The notes: generated by a model not told the origin, from the sequence alone. Numbered from the stretch's first letter, positions 49,867 through 59,387 are shown. The stretch is 64,000 bases of DNA from Archangium lansingense (GCF_026626635.1 NZ_JAPNKA010000001.1:5642001-5706000), one strand, 5' to 3'. Numbers and translations: made by a program.

Positions 49867-51780
49867 GTGGGAAGTTCGGGGGCCAACACCCGACCCCTGA
49901 ATTCCGGGAAGCCCCCCTTGCATTGCCCCAGCTGCGGCGCCGACGCCGGTGACGTTTCCAAGTACTGCTCCTCTTGCGACGCCCCCCTCGCGCGCGGTGA
50001 GGCGGACGAGTACATCGGCCTTACCATCGCCCAGAAGTACCAGGTGGAAGCCCTCATCGGAGAGGGCGGTATGGGCAAGGTGTACCGAGCCCGCCAGGTG
50101 GCCCTGGACAAGCTGGTGGTGCTCAAGGTGCTGCGCCACACGCTGCTGGGCGATGACCGCACCGTGGCCCGCTTCAAGCGCGAGGCCAAGGCCGCCAGCC
50201 GCCTCAACCACGCCAACTCCATCAGCATCCTCGACTTCGGCATCGCCGAGGACGGGGCCCTCTTCATCGCGATGGAGTTCGTCCCGGGGCAGGACCTGCA
50301 CACCGTGCTCAGCAAAGACGGTCCGCTCCCCGAGCCGCGCATCGTCCGCCTCGTCAGCCAGGTGCTCTCCGCCCTCTACGACGCGCACAACGCCGGCGTC
50401 ATCCACCGGGATCTCAAGCCCGAGAACATCATGGTGGAGCAGCGCCGCAATGAGCCGGACTTCGTGAAGGTGCTAGACTTCGGCATCGCGAAGATCCAGG
50501 ACGCGGACGGCGACGGGCCCGCCCTCACGCGCACCGGCTTCGTCTGCGGCACCCCCGAGTACATGTCTCCCGAGCAGGCCCGTGGCGCCACGCTGGACCA
50601 CCGCTCGGACCTGTACGCCGTGGGCGTCATCCTCTACCAGCTCCTCACCGGCCGGCTGCCCTTCGAGTCCGACTCGGCGGTGGGCTACGCCACCAAGCAC
50701 CTCACCGAGGAGCCCCTTCCTCCGTCCCGCAAGCGTCCGGACATCCGCGTCTCGCCGGCCATGGAGCGGCTCATCATGCGGGCCCTCTCCAAGAGCCCGG
50801 ATGACCGTCCGCAGGACGCCGAGGCCTTCAAGGCCGAGCTGATCGCCGTGGAGAAGGAGCGCGAGCGCCGCTCCAGTGCCTCGCCAGCTGTCCGGCGCAC
50901 GGGGCCTGCCCAGGGAGTGCTCGCGCCGTTGCCGCGCAGGGCCACGCCGCCTCCCAGCGGAATGAGCACCGAGGTCACCGACCCGGGTTGGGGTGGTGAG
51001 TCCGAGGCTACCGTACGTGCCGAGCGGGTGCCGCCCGGTGCTGCCGCCGTGGCTCGCGCCGCGCCGGAGCGCACGCAACTGGCCCCTCCGAGTCGGCTTC
51101 CGCCAGAGCGCGAGCGTTCCCACCCCGTGCCAGTTGCCCCCGTGCGTTCCTCGGCCGAGCGTCCCCCGCTCGAGCGGGCCACGACCGATCGCTTGCAGAT
51201 CGAGCGGGCTCCCGCGCCCACCGTCAACCAGGCCCTGATCAACGACAAGACCGAGGCCATCGTCGCCACCATTCCCGATACGGGCGGCGGCTTCGGTTTC
51301 CTCAAGGCCTTCGTCCTCACCCTGGCGCTGGTGACGATCGGCTTCGTCGCCTGGTGGATGTACACGAACTGGCGCAACCAGTCCCTGGAGCAGCCCTTCG
51401 TTCCGCCGAAGAACGCGCCCATCCCGGGCCAGGAGTCCAGGGCCTACCCGCCGTCCACTCCCAGCGAGCCGGCGTACGAGCAGAATGTCCCCGCGGACAA
51501 GCGCAACCCGCGCGAGGCTCAGCGTCGGCAGCAGACCGGGTACGCCGCCTACAAGCGCGGTGACCTCGGGGCGGCTGCCACCGAGTACCTTGCGGCCTTC
51601 TCGCTCGATCCGTCGCCGGAGCTGTCGCTGATTCTGGGCGAGGTGTACTGGGCGCTCGACAGCCATGACGAGGCGCGCGGCTGGTGGACGCGCCACCTGC
51701 GCGACCTGCCGGACTCTCACGCTCGCGCCACCCTCCTGCTCAAGGAGCCGTTGCTGGCCTCCGCCGCCGGGAGCAGGTAG
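49867..51780 (+). CDS. Ser/Thr protein kinase with zinc ribbon and TM anchor
   Basis: About 637 residues. A zinc ribbon (CPSCGADAGDVSKYCSSCDA) precedes a full Hanks-type kinase: IGEGGMGKVYRA (Gly loop), VVLKVLRH (Lys), VIHRDLKPENIMV (catalytic loop), VLDFGIAKIQD (Mg Asp) and GTPEYMSPEQARG. A Pro/Arg-rich linker leads to one transmembrane helix (FVLTLALVTIGFVAWWMY) and a C-terminal repeat-like helical domain. The start is uncertain: GTG 49867, TTG 49834 and TTG 49918 are all possible and none has a strong ribosome-binding site. Flanked on both sides by FHA genes. Confidence 0.87.
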   Translation: MGSSGANTRPLNSGKPPLHCPSCGADAGDVSKYCSSCDAPLARGEADEYIGLTIAQKYQVEALIGEGGMGKVYRARQVALDKLVVLKVLRHTLLGDDRTVARFKREAKAASRLNHANSISILDFGIAEDGALFIAMEFVPGQDLHTVLSKDGPLPEPRIVRLVSQVLSALYDAHNAGVIHRDLKPENIMVEQRRNEPDFVKVLDFGIAKIQDADGDGPALTRTGFVCGTPEYMSPEQARGATLDHRSDLYAVGVILYQLLTGRLPFESDSAVGYATKHLTEEPLPPSRKRPDIRVSPAMERLIMRALSKSPDDRPQDAEAFKAELIAVEKERERRSSASPAVRRTGPAQGVLAPLPRRATPPPSGMSTEVTDPGWGGESEATVRAERVPPGAAAVARAAPERTQLAPPSRLPPERERSHPVPVAPVRSSAERPPLERATTDRLQIERAPAPTVNQALINDKTEAIVATIPDTGGGFGFLKAFVLTLALVTIGFVAWWMYTNWRNQSLEQPFVPPKNAPIPGQESRAYPPSTPSEPAYEQNVPADKRNPREAQRRQQTGYAAYKRGDLGAAATEYLAAFSLDPSPELSLILGEVYWALDSHDEARGWWTRHLRDLPDSHARATLLLKEPLLASAAGSR

Positions 51781-51796
51781 CTCCGCGGCGCGCTCC

Positions 51797-52888
51797 TCAG
51801 CCCATCAGCTCCACTTGGATGATGTGCTGGCCCAGGCGCACGCGATCGCCAGGGCGCAGGGGCCGCTCCACCGAGGACGCCACCCGCACATACGTCCCGA
51901 GACCTCCAGAGAGGTCGCGAAGCTGGGCGCCAGCAGAGGTGAAGCTCAGCTCACAGTGCCGGCCAGCCATCCCTTCCTCCTGGGGATAGCTGAAGTCGCA
52001 GTTGGCCTGTCCGATGGTCAATAGGGGTGTGGACGTGACCACCGTGCGGCCGCTGCGGCCTCCCACCAGCACCTCCTCCACGCCGTAGACTCCCTGCCCG
52101 GGAGGAACGGGGGCGCCGTAGACGGTCGGGCGCCCGGCGAGGGGCGGCGGGGCCTCGAGCTTGCCGAGGAAGCGGAAGAGGCGCTGGCCGGCGACGAAGA
52201 AGGTCATGGGCGGGATCGTCTCCGCACCGGGGATGGTGACGTAGATACCCGAGGCGCTGGACTCATCACGCACATGCAGCACGTTATCCTTGATGAGGAA
52301 GGTGGCGTGCTGGGCGGAGACGAAGGTGTCGTCCGCGAAGAGGATGGCCCCTCGGGTGCGGCCCACGGTGCAGCCGGTGACGGGCAGCTTGAAGCGCTGA
52401 CCGCGGGTCGTGCCGGCGACGACGGCCAGCCCGAAGCGGGAGGCGGCGGGAGCAGGGCGGGCTCCGGAGGCAGGTGCGGCGGCCGGTTTGGGTACCCCGG
52501 CGGCTGGGGCTGCAGCGGGGGTCGCGGGGGCGGCGGGGCGCGTGAGCGGCACTACGGGGGAGCGGGGTGCGGCCACTCCGGGCGCGGCGCGGGTGGCCAG
52601 GGGGATGCCACCGGCCGAGGCCACGGGGGCAGGGGTCCGCGAGGAGGCCGGACGGAGACCGGGCGGGGACTCGGGCGGACGGGCGGCCCCTGGAGGGGTC
52701 CGGGAGATACCAGGGGTGGGCTTGCCCGCCGAGGAGGCGGGCGTGGTCCTGGAAGGTGGCGGCTTCGCCGTGGCCGGCGCCTCGCTCAGTGAGGTGCCGC
52801 AGCTCGCGCAGACCTCCGCGCGAGGGGGGTTATAGCCGTCACAGTTCGGGCAGACCACGGCAAGGGCGGACAGCAGGAGCTGTGACAT
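51797..52888 (-). CDS. Zinc-ribbon protein with Pro/Ala linker and FHA domains
   Basis: 363 residues from ATG 52886-52888. The zinc ribbon (VCPNCDGYNPPRAEVCASCG) comes first, then about 110 residues of Pro/Ala/Arg linker. An FHA domain follows (FKLPVTGCTVGRTRGAILFA, VSAQHATFLI, ESSASGIYVTI), and then a second (LLTIGQANCDFSYPQEEGMA, GRHCELSF, LSGGLGTYVRV). Convergent with the kinase gene. Its start region is divergent to rel. Confidence 0.83.
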   Translation of the reverse strand: MSQLLLSALAVVCPNCDGYNPPRAEVCASCGTSLSEAPATAKPPPSRTTPASSAGKPTPGISRTPPGAARPPESPPGLRPASSRTPAPVASAGGIPLATRAAPGVAAPRSPVVPLTRPAAPATPAAAPAAGVPKPAAAPASGARPAPAASRFGLAVVAGTTRGQRFKLPVTGCTVGRTRGAILFADDTFVSAQHATFLIKDNVLHVRDESSASGIYVTIPGAETIPPMTFFVAGQRLFRFLGKLEAPPPLAGRPTVYGAPVPPGQGVYGVEEVLVGGRSGRTVVTSTPLLTIGQANCDFSYPQEEGMAGRHCELSFTSAGAQLRDLSGGLGTYVRVASSVERPLRPGDRVRLGQHIIQVELMG

Positions 52889-53008
52889 GGGCAGAGCGGA
52901 CTCTAGAAGTGGCCGGAACGCGGGGTCAACGAAAGTGAGTCCCGAGCAAATCCCGAGGTTGTGACATTGCCCCCTCTGAGGGCGGCAGTTAGCATTGCTG
53001 ACGATTCG

Positions 53009-55219
53009 ATGATTCGCCTCAACGACATCCTCCAGCGGGTTGCCTCCTATCATCCGGACCCCGATCTGGACATCATCAAGAAGGCGTACGTCTACTCGGC
53101 CAAGGTACACCAGGGCCAACTACGCAAGTCGGGAGAGCCTTACCTCATCCACCCGCTCGAGGTCGCTGGCCTCCTGGCGGAGCTGAAGTTGGATGAAGCC
53201 TCCATCGTCACGGGCCTGCTCCACGACACCATCGAGGACACGCTCGCCACCGCCGAAGAGCTCACGGAGCTGTTCGGCCCAGAGGTCGCCCAGCTGGTGG
53301 ATGGGGTGACCAAGCTGTCCAAGTTCTCAGCCTCGGCCACGCTCTCCCAGGAGGAGAAGCAGGCCGAGAACTTCCGGAAGATGATCATCGCGATGGCGCA
53401 GGACATCCGCGTCATCCTGGTGAAGCTGGCGGACCGCACTCACAACATGCGGACGCTGGACCACATGGCCGAGGAGAAGCAGCGCCGTATTGCCCAGGAG
53501 ACCCTGGACATCTACGCGCCGCTGGCCAACCGCCTGGGCATCAGCTGGATCAAGACGGAGCTGGAGGATCTGTCCTTCCGCTACGTGAAGCCCCAGGACT
53601 TCGTTGCGCTGCAGGACAAGCTCAACAAGCGCAAGAAGGAGCGGGAGAAGTACATCGAGGACGTGAGCACCCTCATCCAGACGAAGCTGGAGGAGCGGGG
53701 CCTGAAGGGCGACGTGAGTGGCCGCTTCAAGCACGTCTACAGCATCTACAAGAAGATGAAGTCGCAGGGGATCGAGTTCGAGCAGATCCACGACATCATC
53801 GCCTTCCGCATCATCATGCCCGCGGTGCCCAGCTGCTACGAGGCGCTGGGCCTGGTGCACCAGCTCTGGAAGCCGGTGCCGGGGCGCTTCAAGGACTTCA
53901 TCGCCATCCCCAAGCCCAACATGTACCAGTCGTTGCACACGACGGTGGTGGGGCCGCTGGGCGAGCGCATCGAGGTGCAGATCCGCACCCCGGACATGCA
54001 CAAGGTGGCCGAGGAGGGCATCGCGGCGCACTGGGCGTACAAGGAGGGCAAGGCGGTCTCCGTCAGCAAGGACGACGAGAAGTTCGCCTGGCTGCGCCAG
54101 CTCATGGAGTGGCAGCAGGACCTCAAGGACCCCAAGGAGTTCCTGGAGACGGTGAAGGTGGACCTCTTCACCGACGAGGTCTTCGTCTTCACCCCCAAGG
54201 GGGACGTGAAGAGCCTGCCGCGTGGGGCCACGCCGGTGGACTTCGCCTACGCCATCCACTCGGACGTGGGTGGGCGGTGCGTGGGCGCCAAGGTGAACGG
54301 GAAGATCGTCCCGCTGCGCTACAAGCTGAAGAACGGGGACACGGTGGAGGTGCTCACCAGCCCTCAGGCGCACCCGTCCAAGGACTGGCTCACCTTCGTC
54401 AAGACGAGCCGGGCGCAGCAGCGCATCCGCGCCTTCATCAAGCAGCAGCAGCGCGAGAAGAGCCTGCAGCTGGGCCGCGAGCTGCTGGAGCGGGAGCTGA
54501 AGCGCTTCCAGCTCAACTTCAACAAGCTGCTCAAGAGCGGCGCGCTGAAGAAGACTTGCGAGGAGCTCGGCTTCCGGGTGGAGGACGATCTGCTGGTAGC
54601 CCTGGGCTACGGCAAGGTGGTGCCCAACCAGGTGATTTCCCGCGTGGTGCCGCCGGAGAAGCTGGCGGCCGGCTCGGGAGAGGGCAAGGGCGCGCAGGCG
54701 GAGTCCCAGGCGCAGAGCAGCAGCATGTTGCCGGGGCTGTCGAGAGTCACCGACTTCGCCAAGAAGCTGGTGGGGAAGCAGAACAGCAGCGGAGTGCAGA
54801 TCGGCGGCGTCGACGACGTGCTGGTGCGCTTCGGCCGCTGTTGCAACCCGGTTCCAGGCGATCCCATCGCAGGCTTTATTACCCGGGGCCGGGGCGTGAC
54901 AGTGCACACGGTGGGCTGCGACAAGGCGCTGGCAACGGATCCCGAGCGCCGCGTGGACGTGTCATGGGACGTGCGTGGCGACTTCAAGCGCCCCGTCACC
55001 CTGCGCGTGCTGACGGCGGACCGGACGGGCCTGCTGGCGGACATCTCCAACACATTCTCGAAGAAGGGCGTCAACATCTCCCAGGCCAACTGCCGGGCCA
55101 CGGGGGATGACCGGGCGGTGAACACCTTCGAGGTCACCATCTCGGACCTCAAGCAGCTCACCGATCTGATGCGCACCATCGAGCGGCTGCCGGGCGTCTA
55201 CTCCGTCGAGCGCATCTGA
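53009..55219 (+). CDS. rel: Bifunctional (p)ppGpp synthetase/hydrolase Rel
   Basis: 736 residues from ATG 53009. The N-terminal hydrolase has VTGLLHDTIEDTLAT (HDxxED). The synthetase has KYIEDVSTL..., GRFKDFIAIPKPNMYQSLHT (the RFKD form seen in bifunctional Rel/SpoT) and ERIEVQIRTPDMH. Then come a TGS domain (VFVFTPKGDVKSLPRGATPV), a zinc-finger-like region (FGRCCNPVPGDPI) and a C-terminal ACT domain ending YSVERI. It controls the stringent response, which in myxobacteria also triggers development. A hairpin repeat follows. Confidence 0.93.
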   Translation: MIRLNDILQRVASYHPDPDLDIIKKAYVYSAKVHQGQLRKSGEPYLIHPLEVAGLLAELKLDEASIVTGLLHDTIEDTLATAEELTELFGPEVAQLVDGVTKLSKFSASATLSQEEKQAENFRKMIIAMAQDIRVILVKLADRTHNMRTLDHMAEEKQRRIAQETLDIYAPLANRLGISWIKTELEDLSFRYVKPQDFVALQDKLNKRKKEREKYIEDVSTLIQTKLEERGLKGDVSGRFKHVYSIYKKMKSQGIEFEQIHDIIAFRIIMPAVPSCYEALGLVHQLWKPVPGRFKDFIAIPKPNMYQSLHTTVVGPLGERIEVQIRTPDMHKVAEEGIAAHWAYKEGKAVSVSKDDEKFAWLRQLMEWQQDLKDPKEFLETVKVDLFTDEVFVFTPKGDVKSLPRGATPVDFAYAIHSDVGGRCVGAKVNGKIVPLRYKLKNGDTVEVLTSPQAHPSKDWLTFVKTSRAQQRIRAFIKQQQREKSLQLGRELLERELKRFQLNFNKLLKSGALKKTCEELGFRVEDDLLVALGYGKVVPNQVISRVVPPEKLAAGSGEGKGAQAESQAQSSSMLPGLSRVTDFAKKLVGKQNSSGVQIGGVDDVLVRFGRCCNPVPGDPIAGFITRGRGVTVHTVGCDKALATDPERRVDVSWDVRGDFKRPVTLRVLTADRTGLLADISNTFSKKGVNISQANCRATGDDRAVNTFEVTISDLKQLTDLMRTIERLPGVYSVERI

Positions 55220-55261
55220 GAGCCGGACCGGGGGCTCTCGTCACTCCTCTCCCTCCTTCCT

Positions 55262-55297
55262 CCCTCTCCCTCTGGGAGAGGGTCGGGGTGAGGGTTT
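55262..55297. repeat. CCCTC-rich intergenic hairpin, copy 3 (reverse orientation)
   Basis: CCCTCTCCC TCT GGGAGAGGG, a perfect 9-bp stem, then TCGGGGTGAGGGTTTT. It lies 43 bp after rel; the T4 may let it act as terminator. Confidence 0.7.
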
Positions 55298-55415
55298 TGC
55301 CCTGAGCATCACCTCGCGTCCCGGGCCTGCGAGGGGTTGGCCGGCCGCCGTGCAGATGCTAGAGCCGCCGCGGACGCGCGGCCGCTCCTGGCCGCCTCGT
55401 TTCCGAGGTGAACTC

Positions 55416-55802
55416 ATGGCTCGCAAGATTGTGCACTCCGACGACGCGCCCAAGGCGATTGGCCCCTACTCGCAGGCCGTGCAGGTGGACGCGGGGAAGA
55501 TGACCTTCCTGTCCGGGCAGATTCCCCTGGATCCCAAGACGATGCAGATGGTGGAGGGGGACGTCGTTGATCAGGCCGAGCAGGTGATGAAGAACCTGGG
55601 CGCGGTGCTGAAGGCCTCCGGCCTGGACTTCTCCCACGTGGTGCGCTGCACCATCTTCCTCACCGACCTGGGCGACTTCACCAAGGTGAACGAGGTCTAC
55701 GGCCGCTACTTCACCGGGGCGCCCCCGGCTCGCGCCACCGTGCAGGTGGCCGCGCTGCCCCGCGGCTCCAAGGTGGAGATCGACGCCATCGCCGTGTCCT
55801 GA
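55416..55802 (+). CDS. ridA: RidA/YjgF enamine/imine deaminase
   Basis: 128 residues from ATG 55416, with GAGG seven nt upstream. GPYSQAVQVDAGKMTFLSG, VVRCTIFLTDLGDF, and PARATVQVAALPRGSKVEID (the Arg that binds the substrate carboxylate) match RidA throughout. It hydrolyses reactive enamines from PLP enzymes. A terminator shared with the convergent DsbA-like gene follows. Confidence 0.93.
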   Translation: MARKIVHSDDAPKAIGPYSQAVQVDAGKMTFLSGQIPLDPKTMQMVEGDVVDQAEQVMKNLGAVLKASGLDFSHVVRCTIFLTDLGDFTKVNEVYGRYFTGAPPARATVQVAALPRGSKVEIDAIAVS

Positions 55803-55823
55803 GCGCGAGCGGGGAGAGGAGAC

Positions 55824-55858
55824 CCTCACCCCGACCCTCGCCCAGAGGGAGAGGGAGC
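55824..55858. repeat. CCCTC-rich intergenic repeat, copy 4
   Basis: CCCTCACCCCGA then CCCTCGCCC AGA GGGAGAGGG, with one mismatch in the stem. It lies just after ridA. Confidence 0.6.
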
Positions 55859-55870
55859 TCCCGCAAAGAG

Positions 55871-55908
55871 AAAGGCCGCCGGACCCACTTCGGTCCGACG
55901 GCCTTTTT
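55871..55908. terminator. Two-way terminator between ridA and the triple-DsbA gene
   Basis: GGCCG and CGGACC pair with GGTCCG and CGGCC (one C/A mismatch), with AAA on the left and TTTTT on the right, so it can work on both strands. Confidence 0.85.
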
Positions 55909-55939
55909 CATTCACTCGCCTCGTGGGAGGCGGCGGGGA

Positions 55940-57910
55940 CTACTTCTGGTCCGCCGCGACCGAGCCCTTCTTCTTCAGCTCCTCGTCGATGATGCGCTTG
56001 AAGGCGTCGGGAGGCTGCGCACCGACGACCGAGCGGCCATTGATGAAGAAGGTGGGGGTGCCGTTGACGCCCACGCGGGTGGCCTCGCTCATGTCCGCGG
56101 CGACCTGGGCATCGTACTTGCCGGAGTCGAGCGCGGCCTTGAACTGGCCCATGTTCAGGCCCAGCTCCTGGGCGTACTTCTCGAGCGAGGCGCGATCCAG
56201 GGAGCGCTGATTGGCGAACAGCTTGTCGTGGTACTCCCAGAACTTGCCCTGCTCATGGGCGGCGAGGGCGGCGGCGGCGGCCGGCTTGGCGTTCGCGTGG
56301 AAGGCCAGGGGCTGGTTCTTGAAGGCCACGCGGACCTTGCCCTTGTACTCGTCCTCGATCTGCTTGAGCGTGGGCAGCACGCGGCTGCAGAAGGGGCACT
56401 CGAAGTCAGAGTAGGCCACGATGGTGATCGGGGCGTTCTTCGGACCACGCGCGGGGGCATTGCCCACCTCGATGTTCTGCACGGGGGCCTCGGCCGGGGC
56501 CTGAGCCTGGGGAGCGGAGCCATTGGACTTCACGCCCTCCTCGATGAGCTTGGCGTACAGGTCCGCCTGCTTGGTGCCGGAGGCCAGCAGCTTCTCGGCG
56601 CGCGCCTTCTCCTCCTCGATGATCTTCTTGAAGTTGTCGAAGGGCTGGGCGCCCACGAACTCACGGCCGTTGACGAAGAACGTCGGGGTGCCATTGGCGC
56701 CCGCCGCGGTGCCGGCAGCGGAGTCCGCCTCCACCTTCGCGCGGAACTTGCCGGAGTCGAGCGCGGCCTTGAACTGGCCCATGTTCAGGCCCAGCTCCTG
56801 GGCGTACTTCTCGAGCGAGGCGCGATCCAGGGCGCGCTGATTGGCGAACAGCTTGTCGTGGTACTCCCAGAACTTGCCCTGCTCATGGGCGGCCAGGGAG
56901 GCCTCGGCGGCGCCCTTGGCGTTCGGGTGGAAGGACAGCGGCTGGTGACGGAACAACACGCGCACGTCCTTGGGGTACGTCTCCTTGATCTGCTTGAGCG
57001 TCGGGCCGACGCGGCTGCAGAAGGGGCACTCGAAGTCGGACCACTCGACGATGGTGACCTTGGCGTCCTTGGGGCCGAAGGCGGGGGCGTCGGCGGGCGC
57101 GTCCACCTTGCGGTAGGCCTGCGCCGGGGCCTGCTGCTCGCGCGGGTTGTTGCGGGGAGCCGACTCCACGCCCTTGGCGATGATGGCGGCGTACACCTGG
57201 CTGGCAGGGGTGCCCGAGCGCGTCAGGGCCTCGGCCTTGCCGAGCTCCTCGTCGATCAGGCCCTTGAAGTTGTCGATGGGCTGGGCGCCGGAGAGGAAGC
57301 GGCCGTTGATGAAGAAGGCCGGGGTGCCGCTGGCGCCGAGCTTGCCGGCCAGGGCCTGGTCGCGGTCGATGAGGGCGGTCAGCTCCGGCTTGGCCATGCT
57401 CGCCTTCCAGCGGGAGATGTCCAGGCCGAGCTCCTGGGCGTAGCTCTCCAGGTTGGAGTCCTCGAGGGCCTTCGCGTTGGCGAAGAGCTTCTCGTGGTAC
57501 TCCCAGTACTTGCCCTGCTCACCGGCGGCCAGGGCGCCCAGAGCGGCGGGCTTCGCGCGGGGGTGGAAGGAGAGCGGGTTCTGCTTCATGACCACGCGCA
57601 GCTTGCTGCCGTAGTCCTTCTGGAGCTGCTTCACCGTCGCATCGGCGCGGGAGCAGAAGGGGCACTGGTAGTCGGAGAACTCGACGAGCGTGACGAGCGC
57701 GTCGGCGTTGCCCTTCACGGGCGAGCCGTCGATGGGAACCTTGAAGACGGTGGGGTCCACCTGCCGGGCATTCGGACGGGCGGCGTTGGCGGCAGCCGCG
57801 GGCTTGTTGGCTGCGGCGGAATCCTTCGTGGTGCCGCCGGTGATGGCGCGGCCACCAACGAATCCCAGCACCAGGCCCACCAGAAGGGCCACGATCACAT
57901 TGGGTTTCAT
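55940..57910 (-). CDS. Exported protein with three tandem DsbA-like thioredoxin domains
   Basis: 656 residues from ATG 57908-57910. An N-terminal hydrophobic helix (VIVALLVGLVLGFVGGRAIT) anchors or exports it. Three repeats of about 200 residues follow, each a DsbA/thioredoxin_4 domain with a CPFC active site (YQCPFCSRA, FECPFCSRVGP, FECPFCSRVLP) and a cis-Pro segment (GTPAFFING, GTPTFFVNG, GTPTFFING). It should act in periplasmic disulfide chemistry. Domains 2 and 3 share a 148-bp DNA stretch with a single difference. Divergent to the tusA-like gene. Confidence 0.88.
   Translation of the reverse strand: MKPNVIVALLVGLVLGFVGGRAITGGTTKDSAAANKPAAAANAARPNARQVDPTVFKVPIDGSPVKGNADALVTLVEFSDYQCPFCSRADATVKQLQKDYGSKLRVVMKQNPLSFHPRAKPAALGALAAGEQGKYWEYHEKLFANAKALEDSNLESYAQELGLDISRWKASMAKPELTALIDRDQALAGKLGASGTPAFFINGRFLSGAQPIDNFKGLIDEELGKAEALTRSGTPASQVYAAIIAKGVESAPRNNPREQQAPAQAYRKVDAPADAPAFGPKDAKVTIVEWSDFECPFCSRVGPTLKQIKETYPKDVRVLFRHQPLSFHPNAKGAAEASLAAHEQGKFWEYHDKLFANQRALDRASLEKYAQELGLNMGQFKAALDSGKFRAKVEADSAAGTAAGANGTPTFFVNGREFVGAQPFDNFKKIIEEEKARAEKLLASGTKQADLYAKLIEEGVKSNGSAPQAQAPAEAPVQNIEVGNAPARGPKNAPITIVAYSDFECPFCSRVLPTLKQIEDEYKGKVRVAFKNQPLAFHANAKPAAAAALAAHEQGKFWEYHDKLFANQRSLDRASLEKYAQELGLNMGQFKAALDSGKYDAQVAADMSEATRVGVNGTPTFFINGRSVVGAQPPDAFKRIIDEELKKKGSVAADQK
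56116..56263. repeat. 148-bp repeat inside the triple-DsbA gene, copy in domain 3
   Basis: Matches 56746-56893 at 147 of 148 positions, exactly 630 bp (210 codons) away. It encodes the helical insert (AAHEQGKFWEYHDKLFANQR and following) of the domain. Confidence 0.9.
56746..56893. repeat. 148-bp repeat inside the triple-DsbA gene, copy in domain 2
   Basis: Second copy of the 56116-56263 repeat. The single difference changes Ser to Ala in FANQR(S/A)LDR. Confidence 0.9.
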
Positions 57911-58130
57911 GAGTCTGTTCTGCTCCTAAGTACGTCGTCAGGTCCGACTACGGTCCCGGGCTTTGATCAAGTCAGCAGGGCGCGGGTAGATAACAGAGCC
58001 CGTTCCGAGCACGCAAGGCGGGCAGGCGTGCTCTGACTGGGTGAAGACGCCACCCAGGGCCCCGAAAACACAACGGTTTTTGGCGAAAATTCCTCCGGCG
58101 AGTCGCTCGCTCCGGGCCTACACTGGACTC

Positions 58131-58370
58131 ATGCAGCCGGACGTACGCGTGGATGCCTCGGGGACTTACTGCCCGGTTCCCATCCTGGAGATCGCCAAGG
58201 CGGTGCGCCGGCTGGCGCCCGGGTCCCTCGTGGAGCTCGTGGCCACCGATCCGGGCGTCCAGGCAGACCTGCCCGCGTGGTGCGAGGCCACGGGCAATGC
58301 CCTGCTCGGCCTGGAGCAGCGCGGCACGGCCTGGGTGGCCTGGGTCCGCAAGGCGGGCGGAGGGGCGTGA
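58131..58370 (+). CDS. TusA/SirA-like sulfur-carrier protein
   Basis: 79 residues from ATG 58131. VDASGTYCPVPILEIAKAVR holds the C-P-x-P signature with the persulfide Cys; LVELVATDPGVQADLPAWCE follows the family. Likely moves sulfur to tRNA or cofactors. A short gene alone between divergent and convergent neighbours. Confidence 0.87.
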   Translation: MQPDVRVDASGTYCPVPILEIAKAVRRLAPGSLVELVATDPGVQADLPAWCEATGNALLGLEQRGTAWVAWVRKAGGGA

Positions 58371-58472
58371 GAGGGGGCGGGTTACCATCCGGACGCTGGT
58401 GACACGAACCGCCCCGGAGTTTCACCCGGGATTTTCCGGGGATTTCTTTTTCGCCCGGGGAGCCTGCCCGCT

Positions 58473-59387
58473 CTACGTGAGTTGCAGCACCCGCTCCTCC
58501 AGCCGACGGCCCCGCGAGACACCCAGGATGAGGACCCCTGTCTGCAGCAGGTGGCCCACGACGCGGCTGATGACCTCCTCGGGCTGATGGGCCTGGCCGT
58601 CGAAGCGAACGTGGAGGAGTGTCTCACCCTCCATTCGCGCCGAGATGACGCCGGGGAGGGACTGGAGCTCCGGGAGGATGACGGTGCCTCGGGCCACCTG
58701 GACGCGGAACTCGGCGCCCTGGCTGGTGAGCTCGGCCATGGTGCCGGCCTGGGCCAGCTTGCCCCGGTCGAGGATGGCCGCCGCGTCACAGAGCTGCTCC
58801 AGCTCCTGGAGGTTGTGGCTGGAGACCACCACGGTGGTCTGCTGATCCTTCAGCTCGCGGATGACCTGGCGCACCTGGTTGGCGATGCGCGGATCCAATC
58901 CGGCGGTGGGCTCGTCGAGCAGCACCAGCGGCGGCTTGCCCATCAGGGCTTGTGCTAGGGCCGCGCGCTTGGCCATTCCGTGCGACAGCGCGTGCGTCTC
59001 CACATCCCAGGCCTCCATCAGGCCCACCCGCTCGAGCGACGTGCGCGCCTCCTGCTCGGGCGTGCTCAGGCCGCTCAACCGCGCCCAGTATGTGAGCAGC
59101 GGCCCCACCTTCCAGCCGCCGGGCAGCATCGCGTCCTGGGGCAGCACGCCGATCTTCCCCTTGAGGGCCCCATCCTCGAAGGGGTTCACCCCCATCACCC
59201 GCACCGTGCCTCCGGAGGGGCGCAGGTAGCCGCACATCATGGAGAAGGTGGTCGTCTTCCCGGCGCCGTTGGGGCCGATGAGGCCGTACACCTCGCCCCG
59301 GTTGATGGAGAGGCTCACCCCATCCACCGCCACCTTGGCGCCGAAGCGCCGGGTGACTCCGACAATCTCGATGGCCCGCTCGCTCAC
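58473..59387 (-). CDS. ABC transporter ATP-binding protein
   Basis: 304 residues from GTG 59385-59387 (GTGA with the permease stop). GLIGPNGAGKTTTFSMM (Walker A), VLPQDAMLPG (Q-loop), ALSHGMAKRAALAQAL (signature, altered from LSGGQ to LSHGM), LVLLDEPTAGLDP (Walker B) and VVSSHN (H-loop) are all present. The 90-residue C-terminal extension is as in CcmA/NatA-type exporters. Pairs with the permease upstream. Confidence 0.9.
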   Translation of the reverse strand: MSERAIEIVGVTRRFGAKVAVDGVSLSINRGEVYGLIGPNGAGKTTTFSMMCGYLRPSGGTVRVMGVNPFEDGALKGKIGVLPQDAMLPGGWKVGPLLTYWARLSGLSTPEQEARTSLERVGLMEAWDVETHALSHGMAKRAALAQALMGKPPLVLLDEPTAGLDPRIANQVRQVIRELKDQQTTVVVSSHNLQELEQLCDAAAILDRGKLAQAGTMAELTSQGAEFRVQVARGTVILPELQSLPGVISARMEGETLLHVRFDGQAHQPEEVISRVVGHLLQTGVLILGVSRGRRLEERVLQLT

